Shown: positions 15,255 to 23,378 of the stretch, one piece after another
How positions within the stretch are numbered: the stretch's first letter is position 1
How the letters are laid out: each line of letters begins with the position of its first letter
Source of the DNA: Tenacibaculum aiptasiae
GTDB taxonomy: Bacteria; Bacteroidota; Bacteroidia; Flavobacteriales; Flavobacteriaceae
Direction of reading: 5' to 3'
DNA: 64,000 nucleotides
Assembly: GCF_008806755.1 (NCBI RefSeq)
Contig: NZ_WAAU01000028.1
Span: 790-64,789 of the forward strand
Program-made: the position numbers and the translations under genes
Notes under the pieces: generated by a model
What the model saw: only the letters and a program-made list of their open reading frames with translations
Database searches by the model: none
Told to the model about the DNA's origin: nothing

Positions 15255-16637
15255 ATGAAAACTCTTCAAAAAAAGCATTGGTTTCTTGTACCAATCATAA
15301 CAGTTTTCTTAGGATGTTCAGCAGAATTATCAGAAGAATTAGATGTAAAATCACAAGAAAAAGAAATAATACAAGCTTCAGCAAGACCAGGTTTAAAACC
15401 AATAGGAACTGGAGTCATGATGCAAGCATTTTATTGGGATGTACCAGCAGGAGGAAATTGGTGGAATACAGTTAAAGGTAAAGTACAAGATTGGAGTAAT
15501 GCTGGAATGGATGCTATTTGGTTACCACCAGCAACAAAAGCACAAAATGGAGCTCTGTCTATGGGATATGATCCATTTGATTATTTTGATTTTGGAAAGT
15601 ATAATCAAATGGGAAGCGTTGAAACAAGGTTTGGTTCAGAGGATGAATTAAAGAGTTTGATTTCAACTGCACATGGAGCGCAGTTAAGTGTAATAGCGGA
15701 TATTGTTATTAATCATAACAGTGGAGGACAAAGTGAACATAACCCAGTAAATAACCAAAGCTATTGGACAAAGTTTACACCACTTTCAGGAAAATTCCAT
15801 CGAACATATAATGACTTTCATCCAAATCATAATCATACGAGTGATACAGGAGTATTTGGAGGTTTTCCAGATTTATGCCATCATCAAGTAAGAGTTCAAA
15901 ATGAGTTATGGAAAAACCCAGAGTCAGTTGCAAAATATTATAAGAATGTAATGGGATTTGATGGTTGGCGTTTTGATTATGTAAAAGGTTTTGAACCATG
16001 GGTTGTAAAAGATTGGAAAAATGAAGTAGGAGGATTTACAGTTGGAGAATACTGGGATGGAAATGCAGGTACTTTAGATTGGTGGTCAGGACAAGCAGAA
16101 GCAAGTGCATTTGATTTTGCATGTTATTATAGAATGAAAGACGCATTTGATGGTAATAACTTAAATAAGTTAAACGAAGATATGTTATGGAAGAGAAATG
16201 CGAGTAGAGCGGTAACATTTGTAACTAATCACGATACGAATGAAATCTATGGAGGTAAAATGTTAGCCTATGCATATATATTAACGCATGAAGGGTATCC
16301 AACAATGTTTTATAGAGATTATGAAGAATGGTTAAATAAAGAAAGGTTAAATAATTTAATTTGGATACATAATAACTTAGCGGGTGGAAGTACTACAAAC
16401 CTATATACAGACAATGATGAATATATTGCAAGAAGAAATGGACACAATAATGCAGGTTTAGTAGTGTATATTAACAATGCAAATCATTGGCAAGAGCGTT
16501 GGATAGAAACCAATTGGTCAAATACTCGAATTAAAGATTATACTGGACATTCTTCATGGGAACCTGTAACACAAGGAGGAAAGTGGGTTAAAATACAAGT
16601 ACCGCCAAAAAGCTACTCAGTTTGGGCTCCAAAATAA
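15255..16637 (+). CDS. Alpha-amylase, GH13 family, lipoprotein
   Basis: 460 residues. An N-terminal lipobox (VFLGC, Cys21) predicts a lipoprotein facing the periplasm or cell surface. The GH13 barrel begins at about 50 (VMMQAFYWD). Conserved regions are present: DIVINH (about 156-161), GWRFDYV with nucleophile Asp241, VGEYWD with acid/base Glu265, and FVTNHDT with Asp327. A short beta-sandwich (about 375-460) closes the protein. The short form and sequence pattern are closest to the plant/archaeal-type amylases (subfamilies 6/7), which cut internal alpha-1,4 bonds of starch or glycogen. It is not in a SusCD-type cluster here and stands alone with its own regulatory sites, so it probably serves general alpha-glucan use. 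Confidence 0.93.
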   Translation: MKTLQKKHWFLVPIITVFLGCSAELSEELDVKSQEKEIIQASARPGLKPIGTGVMMQAFYWDVPAGGNWWNTVKGKVQDWSNAGMDAIWLPPATKAQNGALSMGYDPFDYFDFGKYNQMGSVETRFGSEDELKSLISTAHGAQLSVIADIVINHNSGGQSEHNPVNNQSYWTKFTPLSGKFHRTYNDFHPNHNHTSDTGVFGGFPDLCHHQVRVQNELWKNPESVAKYYKNVMGFDGWRFDYVKGFEPWVVKDWKNEVGGFTVGEYWDGNAGTLDWWSGQAEASAFDFACYYRMKDAFDGNNLNKLNEDMLWKRNASRAVTFVTNHDTNEIYGGKMLAYAYILTHEGYPTMFYRDYEEWLNKERLNNLIWIHNNLAGGSTTNLYTDNDEYIARRNGHNNAGLVVYINNANHWQERWIETNWSNTRIKDYTGHSSWEPVTQGGKWVKIQVPPKSYSVWAPK

Positions 16638-16647
16638 AATAATTTTT

Positions 16648-16681
16648 TTGCAGGTTAATTAAAAAATACTCAGTACCTTTG
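16648..16681 (+). promoter_or_regulatory. Promoter of rpsU
   Basis: TTG (16648-16650), a 23-base spacer and TACCTTTG (16674-16681) fit the Bacteroidetes sigma consensus TTG-N17-23-TAnnTTTG. The -7 box is followed by CAGTCC, the same sequence that follows the -7 box of the tRNA operon promoter at 18271. Confidence 0.7.
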
Positions 16682-16712
16682 CAGTCCTAAAATAATAAAT
16701 TTAGAGACTACA

Positions 16713-16739
16713 ATGAAAGGAGGTGCTAACAAATGTTAA
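16713..16739 (+). promoter_or_regulatory. Exceptionally strong Shine-Dalgarno site and overlapping mini-ORF at rpsU
   Basis: AAAGGAGGTG (16716-16725) complements the 16S 3' end almost fully and lies nine bases (from GGAGG) before the rpsU ATG at 16733. Other genes in the window have no such site. An ATG at 16713 opens an eight-codon frame, MKGGANKC, that spans the Shine-Dalgarno site and ends at 16739, overlapping the rpsU start in another frame. Confidence 0.85.
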
Positions 16740-16930
16740 TTATTCCAGTAAAAGAAGGAGAGAATATCGATAGAGCGTTAAAACGTTATAAGCGTAAATT
16801 TAGTAATACTAAAACGTTAAAACAATTACGTGACAGAAAGCAGTTTAATAAGCCATCTGTTGTAAAGCGTGCTCAGAAGATAAAAGCATCTTACGTTCAG
16901 AGTTTAAGAACAAAAGAAGAAATAGGTTAG
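16733..16930 (+). CDS. rpsU: 30S ribosomal protein bS21
   Basis: 65 residues, typical bS21: IIPVKEGENIDRALKRYKRK at the start and a basic helical remainder. In Flavobacterium the ribosome hides its anti-Shine-Dalgarno sequence with help from bS21, bS18 and bS6, and, as I recall, Tyr54 of bS21 is a contact; residue 54 here is Tyr. The gene has a near-perfect Shine-Dalgarno site, unlike its neighbours, consistent with autogenous control: ribosomes lacking bS21 would expose the anti-SD and translate rpsU best. It is monocistronic, with its own promoter and a strong terminator at 16954-16986. Confidence 0.97.
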   Translation: MLIIPVKEGENIDRALKRYKRKFSNTKTLKQLRDRKQFNKPSVVKRAQKIKASYVQSLRTKEEIG

Positions 16931-16953
16931 TAATAAGCTATTTTAAAGATATA

Positions 16954-16986
16954 AAACCTGTATTGATTTCGATACAGGTTTTTTTG
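16954..16986 (+). terminator. Intrinsic terminator after rpsU
   Basis: AAACCTGTAT (16954-16963) pairs with ATACAGGTTT (16972-16981) over an eight-base loop and runs into a T tract. It separates rpsU from the xerC gene. Confidence 0.85.
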
Positions 16987-17012
16987 TACATTTATTTTAA
17001 ATAAACTTTCAA

Positions 17013-17900
17013 ATGTTATTAGAAGCTTTTCTAGAATACTTAACTCATGAGAAAAAGTATTCAAAACATACAATTCAAGCATACAAAACTGATTTAATTG
17101 CTTTTAGAGATTTTTGTGTAGTTGAATATGAAGAAGAAAAACTAACAGAAATTCATTATAATCAAATTAGGCCTTGGATGGTGAGTTTGATAAATGAAGG
17201 TATTTCAAATAGGAGTGTGAATAGAAAAATGAGCTCTTTAAAAACGTTCTATACTTTTTTACAAAAAATAGGAGAGGTTAAAGTAAATCCCTTATCAAAG
17301 CACAAAGCATTAAAAGTTCAAAAAAAAATACAAGTACCTTTTGATCAAAATGAGGTGGGAGAAGTTTTGGATATTATGAAGGAAGGCACCGATTTTGAAT
17401 CGGTAAGAGACCGCTTAATAGTAGAGTTATTGTATTCAACAGGAGTTAGAAGAACAGAGTTAATAAATATCAAAGAAAAGGATGTTGATTTTGTTAAGAA
17501 AGTTATAAAGGTTTTAGGGAAAAGAAATAAAGAAAGATATATAATGTTGTTGCCAACGGTGTTAGATACTTTGAATCAGTATATTGATTTAAAAAAAGAC
17601 TATGAGTTGGAAAATGTAGCTGAACTTTTGATAACCAAAAAGGGAGTTAAAATTTATGAAACTCTTGTTTACCGAATAATAAATGCGTACTTTAGTAGGG
17701 TGTCAACTAAAGCAAAAAAAAGTCCACATATCTTAAGGCATGCTTTTGCTACACATTTACTTAATAATGGTGCGTCATTAGATTCGGTTAAAGAATTACT
17801 AGGGCATTCAAGTTTAGCCTCCACTCAAGTTTATACGCACAATAACTTGGAGCAAATAAAGAAAGTATATAACAGTGCTCACCCTAGGGAGCCTAATTAA
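17013..17900 (+). CDS. xerC: Tyrosine recombinase XerC-type
   Basis: 295 residues, the size of XerC/XerD. The N-terminal SAM-like DNA-binding domain (1-95) starts LLEAFLEYLTHEKKYSKHTI. The catalytic set is complete: Arg146 (STGVRR), Lys170, His239-x-x-Arg242 (HILRHAFATHLL), His265 (LLGHSS) and Tyr274 (TQVYTH). Xer enzymes resolve chromosome dimers at dif. There are no phage genes, attachment-site repeats or tRNA disruption nearby, and the position between rpsU and hpf before the tRNA-tuf cluster is, as far as I know, usual in flavobacteria, so this is a housekeeping Xer protein rather than an element integrase. Whether it is XerC or XerD cannot be fixed from sequence alone. Confidence 0.9.
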   Translation: MLLEAFLEYLTHEKKYSKHTIQAYKTDLIAFRDFCVVEYEEEKLTEIHYNQIRPWMVSLINEGISNRSVNRKMSSLKTFYTFLQKIGEVKVNPLSKHKALKVQKKIQVPFDQNEVGEVLDIMKEGTDFESVRDRLIVELLYSTGVRRTELINIKEKDVDFVKKVIKVLGKRNKERYIMLLPTVLDTLNQYIDLKKDYELENVAELLITKKGVKIYETLVYRIINAYFSRVSTKAKKSPHILRHAFATHLLNNGASLDSVKELLGHSSLASTQVYTHNNLEQIKKVYNSAHPREPN

Positions 17901-17912
17901 AGATTGAAAATT

Positions 17913-18221
17913 ATGAAAGTATTCACGCAGTCAGTAAACTTTACAGCAGATAAAAAGTTGATAAGTTACATAGAAAAGAAAGTAGGAGGTTTAGAAAGGT
18001 TTCATGATAAAATAGTAGACGTAGAGGTTTTTTTAAAAGTTCAAAATACTAGTGAAAAAGAAAATAAAATATCTGAAATTAAAATTAATATTCCAGGAAG
18101 TGAGTTGATGGTGAAAAAACAAACAAAAACCTTTGAAGAGGGTGTCAGCATTGCGATTGAATCATTAAAAAGAAGCCTGAAAAAATCAAAAGAAAAACAT
18201 AGAGATTCATTGGTTTCATAA
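17913..18221 (+). CDS. hpf: Ribosome hibernation-promoting factor, short HPF/RaiA
   Basis: 102 residues from the ATG at 17913; a TTG at 17904 would add three residues. The sequence KVFTQSVNFTADKKLISYIEKKVGGLERF shows the HPF/RaiA fold, with the usual beta-strand IVDVEVFLKVQN and the basic C-terminal helix SIAIESLKRSLKKSKEK. It has no long C-terminal dimerisation domain, so it is the short type. Such proteins bind the 30S decoding channel and inactivate ribosomes in stationary phase or stress. It follows xerC by 12 bases and is likely co-transcribed with it; a terminator-like hairpin at 18282 follows. Confidence 0.92.
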   Translation: MKVFTQSVNFTADKKLISYIEKKVGGLERFHDKIVDVEVFLKVQNTSEKENKISEIKINIPGSELMVKKQTKTFEEGVSIAIESLKRSLKKSKEKHRDSLVS

Positions 18222-18270
18222 AAAGATAAAAAATATTTCAAAAAAGTTTTAAAAATTAAAAATTACTTTA

Positions 18271-18309
18271 TACATTTGCAGTCCGTTAGAAATAGCGGAT
18301 TGTTTTTTT
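18271..18309 (+). promoter_or_regulatory. tRNA-tuf operon promoter with a hairpin at its start site
   Basis: TACATTTG (18271-18278) is a perfect -7 box, followed by CAGTCC as in the rpsU promoter. TCCGTTA (18282-18288), loop GAAA, TAGCGGA (18293-18299) and a T run to 18309 form a terminator-like hairpin that starts about where transcription should start. It may end hpf transcripts coming from upstream, or shape the 5' end of the tRNA precursor. Confidence 0.55.
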
Positions 18310-18318
18310 ATAACAATT

Positions 18319-18392
18319 GCCGATGTAGCTCAGCTGGCTAGAGCAGCTGATTTGTAATCAGCAGGTCGGGGGTTCGAGTCCCTTCATCGGCT
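18319..18392 (+). tRNA. tRNA-Thr (TGT)
   Basis: Acceptor arms GCCGATG and CATCGGC, D-arm with AGCTCAGCTGG, anticodon loop TTTGTAA giving TGT, and T-arm GGTTCGAGTCC form a complete cloverleaf. The 3' CCA is not encoded. First of four tRNA genes leading to tuf. Confidence 0.95.
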
Positions 18393-18434
18393 CAAGTTCT
18401 TAAACAAAACGGATAAGATTTTATTGAAAATCTT

Positions 18435-18517
18435 GGGGAGATTCCAGAGCGGCCAAATGGGACGGACTGTAACTCCGTTGTCTTACGACTTCGCAGGTTC
18501 GAATCCTGCTCTCCCCA
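18435..18517 (+). tRNA. tRNA-Tyr (GTA)
   Basis: Acceptor arms GGGGAGA and TCTCCCC, anticodon loop with CTGTAAC giving GTA, a long variable arm as in bacterial tRNA-Tyr, and T-arm AGGTTCGAATCCT. Length 83 bases; CCA not encoded. Confidence 0.94.
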
Positions 18518-18584
18518 CTTTTTTAAAACTGAAAAAATGATTTTTAAATCTAGGTTTAATTATTAAATTAGCGGTTTTAAATAG

Positions 18585-18657
18585 GCGAGAGTAGCTCAGT
18601 TGGTAGAGCGTCAGCCTTCCAAGCTGAATGTCGCCGGTTCGAACCCGGTCTCTCGCT
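18585..18657 (+). tRNA. tRNA-Gly (TCC)
   Basis: Acceptor arms GCGAGAG and CTCTCGC, anticodon loop CTTCCAA giving TCC, and T-arm CGGTTCGAACCCG. Length 73 bases; CCA not encoded. Confidence 0.95.
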
Positions 18658-18669
18658 CTAAAATTCCAA

Positions 18670-18742
18670 GCCGGTGTAGCTCAGTTGGTAGAGCGCATCC
18701 TTGGTAGGGATGAGGTCACCGGTTCAAATCCGGTCATTGGCT
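18670..18742 (+). tRNA. tRNA-Thr (GGT)
   Basis: Acceptor arms GCCGGTG and CATTGGC (with G-T pairs), anticodon loop TTGGTAG giving GGT, and T-arm CGGTTCAAATCCG. It lies 78 bases before tuf. The order Thr-Tyr-Gly-Thr-tuf is the same as in the tufB operon of Escherichia coli. Confidence 0.94.
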
Positions 18743-18819
18743 CTTTTTTAGTGAAAAGAGTTTAAAAGAGTTTTAAAATAACACTAAATATATTTAACTA
18801 AGAATTAAAATTAATAATC

Positions 18820-20007
18820 ATGGCAAAAGGAACTTATGATCGTTCGAAACCGCATTTAAATGTTGGTACTATTGGTCACGTAGATCACGGTAAAACTACT
18901 TTAACTGCTGCAATTACTAAAGTATTAGCTGATGCAGGATTTTCTGAACAAAGAGCTTTTGATCAAATCGATAACGCTCCAGAAGAAAAAGAAAGAGGTA
19001 TAACAATTAACTCTTCTCACGTAGAGTATGCAACTGCAAACCGTCACTACGCGCACGTAGACTGTCCAGGTCACGCCGATTATGTAAAGAACATGGTAAC
19101 TGGTGCTGCTCAAATGGATGGAGCTATCTTAGTAGTAGCTGCAACAGATGGTCCAATGCCACAAACTCGTGAGCACATCTTATTAGGACGTCAGGTAGGT
19201 ATTCCACGTATCGTTGTTTTCTTAAACAAAGTTGATATGGTTGATGATGAGGAGTTATTAGAGCTAGTAGAAATGGAAGTTAGAGACTTATTATCTTTCT
19301 ACGAGTACGATGGAGATAACGGTCCTGTTGTTGCTGGTTCTGCTTTAGGAGCTTTAAATGGAGAGCAAAAGTGGGTTGATACAGTTTTAGAATTAATGGA
19401 AGCTGTTGATACTTGGATTGAAGAGCCACCAAGAGATACTGAAAAAGATTTCTTAATGCCAATCGAGGATGTGTTCTCAATTACAGGTCGTGGTACAGTT
19501 GCTACTGGTCGTATTGAAACAGGAATCATCAACTCTGGAGATCCAGTAGAGATTATCGGTATGGGTTCTGAGAAGTTAACTTCTACAGTAACTGGTATTG
19601 AAATGTTCCGTCAAATCTTAGATAGAGGTGAGGCTGGAGATAACGCAGGTATCTTATTAAGAGGTATTGCTAAGGAAGATATCAAGAGAGGTATGGTAAT
19701 CTGTAAGCCAGGTTCAGTAACTCCACACGCTAAATTTAAAGCTGAGGTATACGTTTTAAAGAAAGAAGAAGGTGGACGTCACACTCCATTCCACAATAAC
19801 TACCGTCCACAATTCTACGTACGTACAACTGACGTAACTGGTAACATTAACTTACCTGATGGAGTAGAGATGGTAATGCCAGGAGATAACTTAACTATTA
19901 CAGTTGATTTAATCCAACCAATTGCATTAAACATTGGTTTACAGTTCGCAATCCGTGAAGGAGGTAGAACAGTAGGTGCAGGTCAGGTAACTGAAATTTT
20001 AGACTAA
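18820..20007 (+). CDS. tuf: Elongation factor Tu
   Basis: 395 residues, full length. GTPase motifs: GHVDHGKTT (about 19-27), DCPGHADY (about 81-88), NKVD (about 136-139) and [10 protein letters not shown]-Tu carries aminoacyl-tRNA to the ribosome. The gene uses codons of highly expressed genes (for example CGT, GGT, TTC), which sets it apart from the accessory genes to the left. It is transcribed behind four tRNA genes and followed by a hairpin and tRNA-Trp. Confidence 0.99.
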   Translation: MAKGTYDRSKPHLNVGTIGHVDHGKTTLTAAITKVLADAGFSEQRAFDQIDNAPEEKERGITINSSHVEYATANRHYAHVDCPGHADYVKNMVTGAAQMDGAILVVAATDGPMPQTREHILLGRQVGIPRIVVFLNKVDMVDDEELLELVEMEVRDLLSFYEYDGDNGPVVAGSALGALNGEQKWVDTVLELMEAVDTWIEEPPRDTEKDFLMPIEDVFSITGRGTVATGRIETGIINSGDPVEIIGMGSEKLTSTVTGIEMFRQILDRGEAGDNAGILLRGIAKEDIKRGMVICKPGSVTPHAKFKAEVYVLKKEEGGRHTPFHNNYRPQFYVRTTDVTGNINLPDGVEMVMPGDNLTITVDLIQPIALNIGLQFAIREGGRTVGAGQVTEILD

Positions 20008-20032
20008 TTAATAATTAGTTTACAGCATAAAA

Positions 20033-20065
20033 AAAGGAGTCTCTTTAAATAGAGAGGCTCCTTTC
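20033..20065 (+). other. Strong hairpin between tuf and tRNA-Trp
   Basis: AAAGGAG-T-CTCT pairs with AGAG-AG-GCTCCTTT around 20034-20064. There is no T run after the stem, so it is more likely an RNA-processing or partial termination signal that limits transcription from tuf into tRNA-Trp and secE. Confidence 0.5.
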
Positions 20066-20075
20066 AAAATGAAAT

Positions 20076-20148
20076 ACGGGTTTAGCTCAGTTGGTAGAGC
20101 ACTGGTCTCCAAAACCAGGTGTCGGGGGTTCGAGTCCCTCAATCCGTG
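20076..20148 (+). tRNA. tRNA-Trp (CCA)
   Basis: Acceptor arms ACGGGTT and AATCCGT, D-arm AGCTCAGTTGG, anticodon loop TCTCCAAAA giving CCA, and T-arm GGGTTCGAGTCCC. It sits between tuf and secE, a common place for tRNA-Trp in bacteria. Confidence 0.95.
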
Positions 20149-20204
20149 CAAAAATCAAAGCGAGTTACGGTTTAAATACTGTAGCTCGTTAAAAGGATAA
20201 AAAC

Positions 20205-20399
20205 ATGAATAAATTTATACAATACATCAAGGATTCTTTTGAAGAATTAAATACAAACATGACTTGGTCATCTCGTGAAGAAGCTCAAAAGTCAACTGTA
20301 GTGGTTGCTGCATTTACAATTGTTTTTGCATTAGCAGTAGCAAGTATTGATAAATTTTTTCATACTGGATTAGACTGGTTCTTTAACCAATTTAACTAG
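20205..20399 (+). CDS. secE: Preprotein translocase subunit SecE
   Basis: 64 residues with the SecE pattern: an amphipathic helix carrying the conserved NTNMTWSSREEAQKSTVVV motif followed by one membrane helix (about 37-57). SecE stabilises SecY in the inner-membrane translocon. The short single-helix form is normal outside Enterobacteria. It is 16 bases upstream of nusG, the usual pair. Confidence 0.96.
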   Translation: MNKFIQYIKDSFEELNTNMTWSSREEAQKSTVVVAAFTIVFALAVASIDKFFHTGLDWFFNQFN

Positions 20400-20415
20400 A
20401 TATAATTTTTAGATT

Positions 20416-20970
20416 ATGGCGGCAGATAATTCAGTAATGAAGTGGTATGTTGTAAGAGCTGTTGGAGGTCAAGAAAATAAGGTTAAAACTTATATTGAGA
20501 CTGAGATTGCTCGTTTTGGATTATCAGATTATGTTAATCAAGTAATAGTCCCAACAGAGAAAGTTATTCAAGTAAGAAACGGAAAGAAAATAAATAGAGA
20601 AAGAGTTTATTTTCCAGGTTATGTAATGGTTGAAGCTAACTTAGCAGGGGAGGTTCCTCACGTAATTAAATCAGTAACTGGAGTTATTGGTTTTTTAGGT
20701 GAAACAAAAGGAGGAGAGCCTGTGCCAATGCGTAAATCGGAAGTAAACAGAATGTTAGGTAAAGTTGATGAACTTTCTGTTAGAGATGAAAATGTCGCAA
20801 TTCCTTATTCAGTTGGAGAAACTGTAAAAGTAATCGACGGTCCTTTTAATGGATTCGATGGAACAGTTGAAAAAGTTAATGAGGAAAAACGTAAATTAGA
20901 AGTGATGGTAAAGATTTTCGGAAGAAAAACACCATTAGAGCTAAATTACATGCAAGTAGAGAAAATATAA
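20416..20970 (+). CDS. nusG: Transcription termination/antitermination factor NusG
   Basis: 184 residues: NGN domain (KWYVVRAVGGQENKVKTYIE, then FPGYVMVEANL and VTGVIGFLG) and a C-terminal KOW domain (about 128-184, VGETVKVIDGPFNGFDGTVE). NusG binds RNA polymerase and links it to Rho or the ribosome. Standard position between secE and rplK. Confidence 0.97.
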   Translation: MAADNSVMKWYVVRAVGGQENKVKTYIETEIARFGLSDYVNQVIVPTEKVIQVRNGKKINRERVYFPGYVMVEANLAGEVPHVIKSVTGVIGFLGETKGGEPVPMRKSEVNRMLGKVDELSVRDENVAIPYSVGETVKVIDGPFNGFDGTVEKVNEEKRKLEVMVKIFGRKTPLELNYMQVEKI

Positions 20971-21036
20971 TTGTTACACCTATATTTAGAGATGTTTAAA
21001 GCTTCCAATTTAAATATCTTGATTAAATCTTAAACA

Positions 21037-21474
21037 ATGGCAAAAGAAGTAAGTAAATTAGTTAAACTACAAGTTAGGGGAGGTGCTGCGAATCCGTCGC
21101 CACCAGTTGGACCCGCTTTAGGTGCTGCCGGGGTTAATATCATGGAGTTCTGTAAGCAGTTTAATGCTCGTACACAGGACAAGCAAGGTAAAGTATTACC
21201 TGTTGTGATTACAGTTTATACAGACAAATCTTTCGAGTTTGTTGTAAAAACACCACCAGCTGCAGTACAATTATTAGAAGCGGCCAAAATTAAGAAAGGT
21301 TCAGGAGAACCTAATAGGAAAAAAGTAGCAAGCGTTTCTTGGGATCAGATTCGTGGAATTGCAGAAGACAAAATGCCTGATTTAAATGCATTTGAAGTTG
21401 AGTCTGCAATGAGAATGATTGCTGGAACTGCTCGTTCTATGGGATTAACAGTAACAGGTGATGCACCTGCTTAA
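21037..21474 (+). CDS. rplK: 50S ribosomal protein uL11
   Basis: 145 residues, typical uL11: [27 protein letters not shown] in the thiopeptide-binding N-terminal domain and the rRNA-binding C-terminal domain (about 75-140). It forms the GTPase-associated centre and is needed for RelA activation in other bacteria. The 66-base gap before it is the place to look for an L1-type leader, though I see no clear one. Confidence 0.98.
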   Translation: MAKEVSKLVKLQVRGGAANPSPPVGPALGAAGVNIMEFCKQFNARTQDKQGKVLPVVITVYTDKSFEFVVKTPPAAVQLLEAAKIKKGSGEPNRKKVASVSWDQIRGIAEDKMPDLNAFEVESAMRMIAGTARSMGLTVTGDAPA

Positions 21475-21494
21475 ACTTTAAAAGATATTTAGAA

Positions 21495-22184
21495 ATGGCA
21501 ATTACTAAAAAGCAAAAGGAAGCTCGTGCTAAGATAGATAGATCTAAAGTTTATAGCTTAGGAGATGCATCAGCTTTAGTTAAAGAAATTACAAATGTGA
21601 AATTTGACGCATCTGTAGATTTAGCAGTACGTTTAGGAGTAGATCCTCGTAAAGCAAATCAAATGGTACGTGGAGTTGTTACATTACCACACGGAACAGG
21701 AAAAGACGTAAAAGTATTAGCATTAGTTACTCCAGATAAAGAAGCAGAAGCAAAAGAAGCTGGTGCGGATTATGTTGGATTAGATGAGTACCTTCAAAAA
21801 ATTAAAGGTGGTTGGACTGATGTTGACGTTATTATTACAATGCCTAGCGTTATGGGTAAATTAGGTCCTTTAGGTCGTATTTTAGGACCAAGAGGTTTAA
21901 TGCCAAACCCAAAGACAGGAACAGTAACTATGGACGTTGCAAAAGCAGTACAAGAAGTAAAAGCTGGTAAAATTGACTTCAAAGTTGATAAGACTGGTAT
22001 TGTACATGCTGCAATTGGAAAAGTATCTTTCGATGCTAAGAAGATTGAAGAAAATGCAAATGAGTTAATACAAACATTAATTAAATTAAAGCCAACAGCT
22101 GCTAAAGGTGCTTATATTAAGAGTATTTTTATGTCTTCTACTATGAGTCCTAGTGTTGCTGTAGATGAAAAATCTGTATCATAA
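21495..22184 (+). CDS. rplA: 50S ribosomal protein uL1
   Basis: 229 residues, full-length uL1 with the typical [24 protein letters not shown] stretch (about 118-141) in domain II. It is part of the L1 stalk at the E site and in many bacteria represses its own operon. It is 20 bases after rplK and 21 before rplJ. Confidence 0.98.
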   Translation: MAITKKQKEARAKIDRSKVYSLGDASALVKEITNVKFDASVDLAVRLGVDPRKANQMVRGVVTLPHGTGKDVKVLALVTPDKEAEAKEAGADYVGLDEYLQKIKGGWTDVDVIITMPSVMGKLGPLGRILGPRGLMPNPKTGTVTMDVAKAVQEVKAGKIDFKVDKTGIVHAAIGKVSFDAKKIEENANELIQTLIKLKPTAAKGAYIKSIFMSSTMSPSVAVDEKSVS

Positions 22185-22205
22185 GGCAGTTAAAACTTTT
22201 TAATT

Positions 22206-22721
22206 ATGACTAGAGAAGACAAATTACAAGTAATAGAAGATTTAACAGCACAATTAGGAGATACTGGTACTATCTATTTAGCAGATATTTCTGGATTAGA
22301 TGCAGTAACTACATCTAACTTACGTAGAGCTTGTTTTAAGGCTAACGTTAAATTGGCTGTTGTAAAAAACACAATGCTTGCTAAAGCAATGGAAGCTTCA
22401 GATAAAGATTTTGGAGACTTACAAAGTGTTTTAAAAGGTAATACTTCTATAATGATTGCTGAAGCTGCAAATGCACCAGCAAAAGTTATAAAAGAGTTCA
22501 GAAAAAAATCAGATAAGCCTTTATTAAAAGGAGCTTTTGTTGAAGAGGCAGTTTACATTGGAGATGACCAATTAGATGCTCTTGTTAACATCAAATCTAG
22601 AGAAGAGCTTATTGGAGATATCATTGGATTATTACAATCTCCAGCTAAAAATGTTGTTTCAGCTTTACAATCAGGTGGAAACAAACTTTCAGGTATTCTT
22701 ACAACGTTATCTGAAAAATAA
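22206..22721 (+). CDS. rplJ: 50S ribosomal protein uL10
   Basis: 171 residues, uL10: N-terminal rRNA-binding domain (GTIYLADISGLDAVTTSNLRR, KLAVVKNTMLAKA) and a C-terminal helix that carries bL12 dimers. Only 21 bases separate it from rplA, too little for the long L10 leader seen in Escherichia coli, so autogenous control of rplJL, if any, must act elsewhere. Confidence 0.97.
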   Translation: MTREDKLQVIEDLTAQLGDTGTIYLADISGLDAVTTSNLRRACFKANVKLAVVKNTMLAKAMEASDKDFGDLQSVLKGNTSIMIAEAANAPAKVIKEFRKKSDKPLLKGAFVEEAVYIGDDQLDALVNIKSREELIGDIIGLLQSPAKNVVSALQSGGNKLSGILTTLSEK

Positions 22722-22771
22722 TTACGCGCACTAATAAACTAAAATAAATAAAATTTCAAAAAACAATTAAA

Positions 22772-23143
22772 ATGGCAGATTTAAAAGATTTCGCAGAACA
22801 ATTAGTTAACTTAACAGTAAAAGAAGTTAATGATTTAGCTACTATCTTAAAAGAAGAGTATGGTATTGAGCCAGCAGCAGCAGCAGTAGCAGTAGCAGGT
22901 CCAGCAGCAGGAGGTGATGCAGCAGAGGAAAAAACTGAATTCGATGTGATCTTAAAAGCAGCAGGAGGTTCTAAATTAGCAGTTGTAAAGTTAGTTAAAG
23001 AATTAACTGGATTAGGATTAAAAGATGCTAAAGCAATCGTTGATAGCGCTCCAGCACCAATCAAAGAAGCAGTATCTAAAGATGAGGCAGAAGGTCTTAA
23101 GAAGTCTTTAGAAGAAGCAGGAGCTGAGGTAGAGCTTAAGTAA
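22772..23143 (+). CDS. rplL: 50S ribosomal protein bL12
   Basis: 123 residues: N-terminal dimerisation part, an Ala-rich hinge (about 32-50), and the C-terminal factor-binding domain ([32 protein letters not shown]). It recruits translational GTPases. It is followed by a 235-base spacer rich in inverted repeats before rpoB. Confidence 0.98.
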   Translation: MADLKDFAEQLVNLTVKEVNDLATILKEEYGIEPAAAAVAVAGPAAGGDAAEEKTEFDVILKAAGGSKLAVVKLVKELTGLGLKDAKAIVDSAPAPIKEAVSKDEAEGLKKSLEEAGAEVELK

Positions 23144-23150
23144 GCTATAC

Positions 23151-23343
23151 TCCCGAATTAAAACGGGAAAAAACAATTAAGGTTTAGGTACTAGAAACGC
23201 ATGTTTTTAGTCCTAAACCATTTTGTGTATATATTCGTTCTTTATTTATCACAATTTGAAATTGTGATTTTACGACTATAAAGTGTTGGTTTTTAACCAT
23301 CAAAAGCAATTAAAATTGCATTATTGAAACAGATAAGTTTCAA
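23151..23343 (+). promoter_or_regulatory. Structured rplL-rpoB spacer with six consecutive inverted repeats
   Basis: Six hairpin-capable repeats follow each other: TCCCG/CGGGA (23151-23168); GGTTTAGG...CCTAAACC with inner ACTA/TAGT and AAAC/GTTT (23181-23219); the perfect palindrome ATCACAATTT-G-AAATTGTGAT (23248-23268); TGGTT/AACCA (23287-23299); GCAATT/AATTGC (23306-23319); TTGAAAC/GTTTCAA (23324-23343). Only the third is followed by a T-rich stretch. They probably form attenuators or processing sites that set the ratio of ribosomal-protein to polymerase mRNA. Confidence 0.65.
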
Positions 23344-23378
23344 AAAATAATATTTTTAATTTAAAAATAGCATCTCTT

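Noticed and set aside
17013..17900. Tyrosine integrase as a sign of a mobile element ending in the nearby tRNA genes
   Set aside because: The protein has XerC/D size and motifs, no excisionase, phage or cargo genes lie nearby, no direct repeat of a tRNA 3' end was seen, and the surroundings are core translation genes.
18925..19532. Minus-strand open frames opposite tuf
   Set aside because: Antisense shadows caused by the strong codon bias of tuf.
20033..20065. Rho-independent terminator after tuf
   Set aside because: The stem is strong but no T run follows, and tRNA-Trp and secE come directly after without a clear promoter of their own, so I kept it only as a hairpin.
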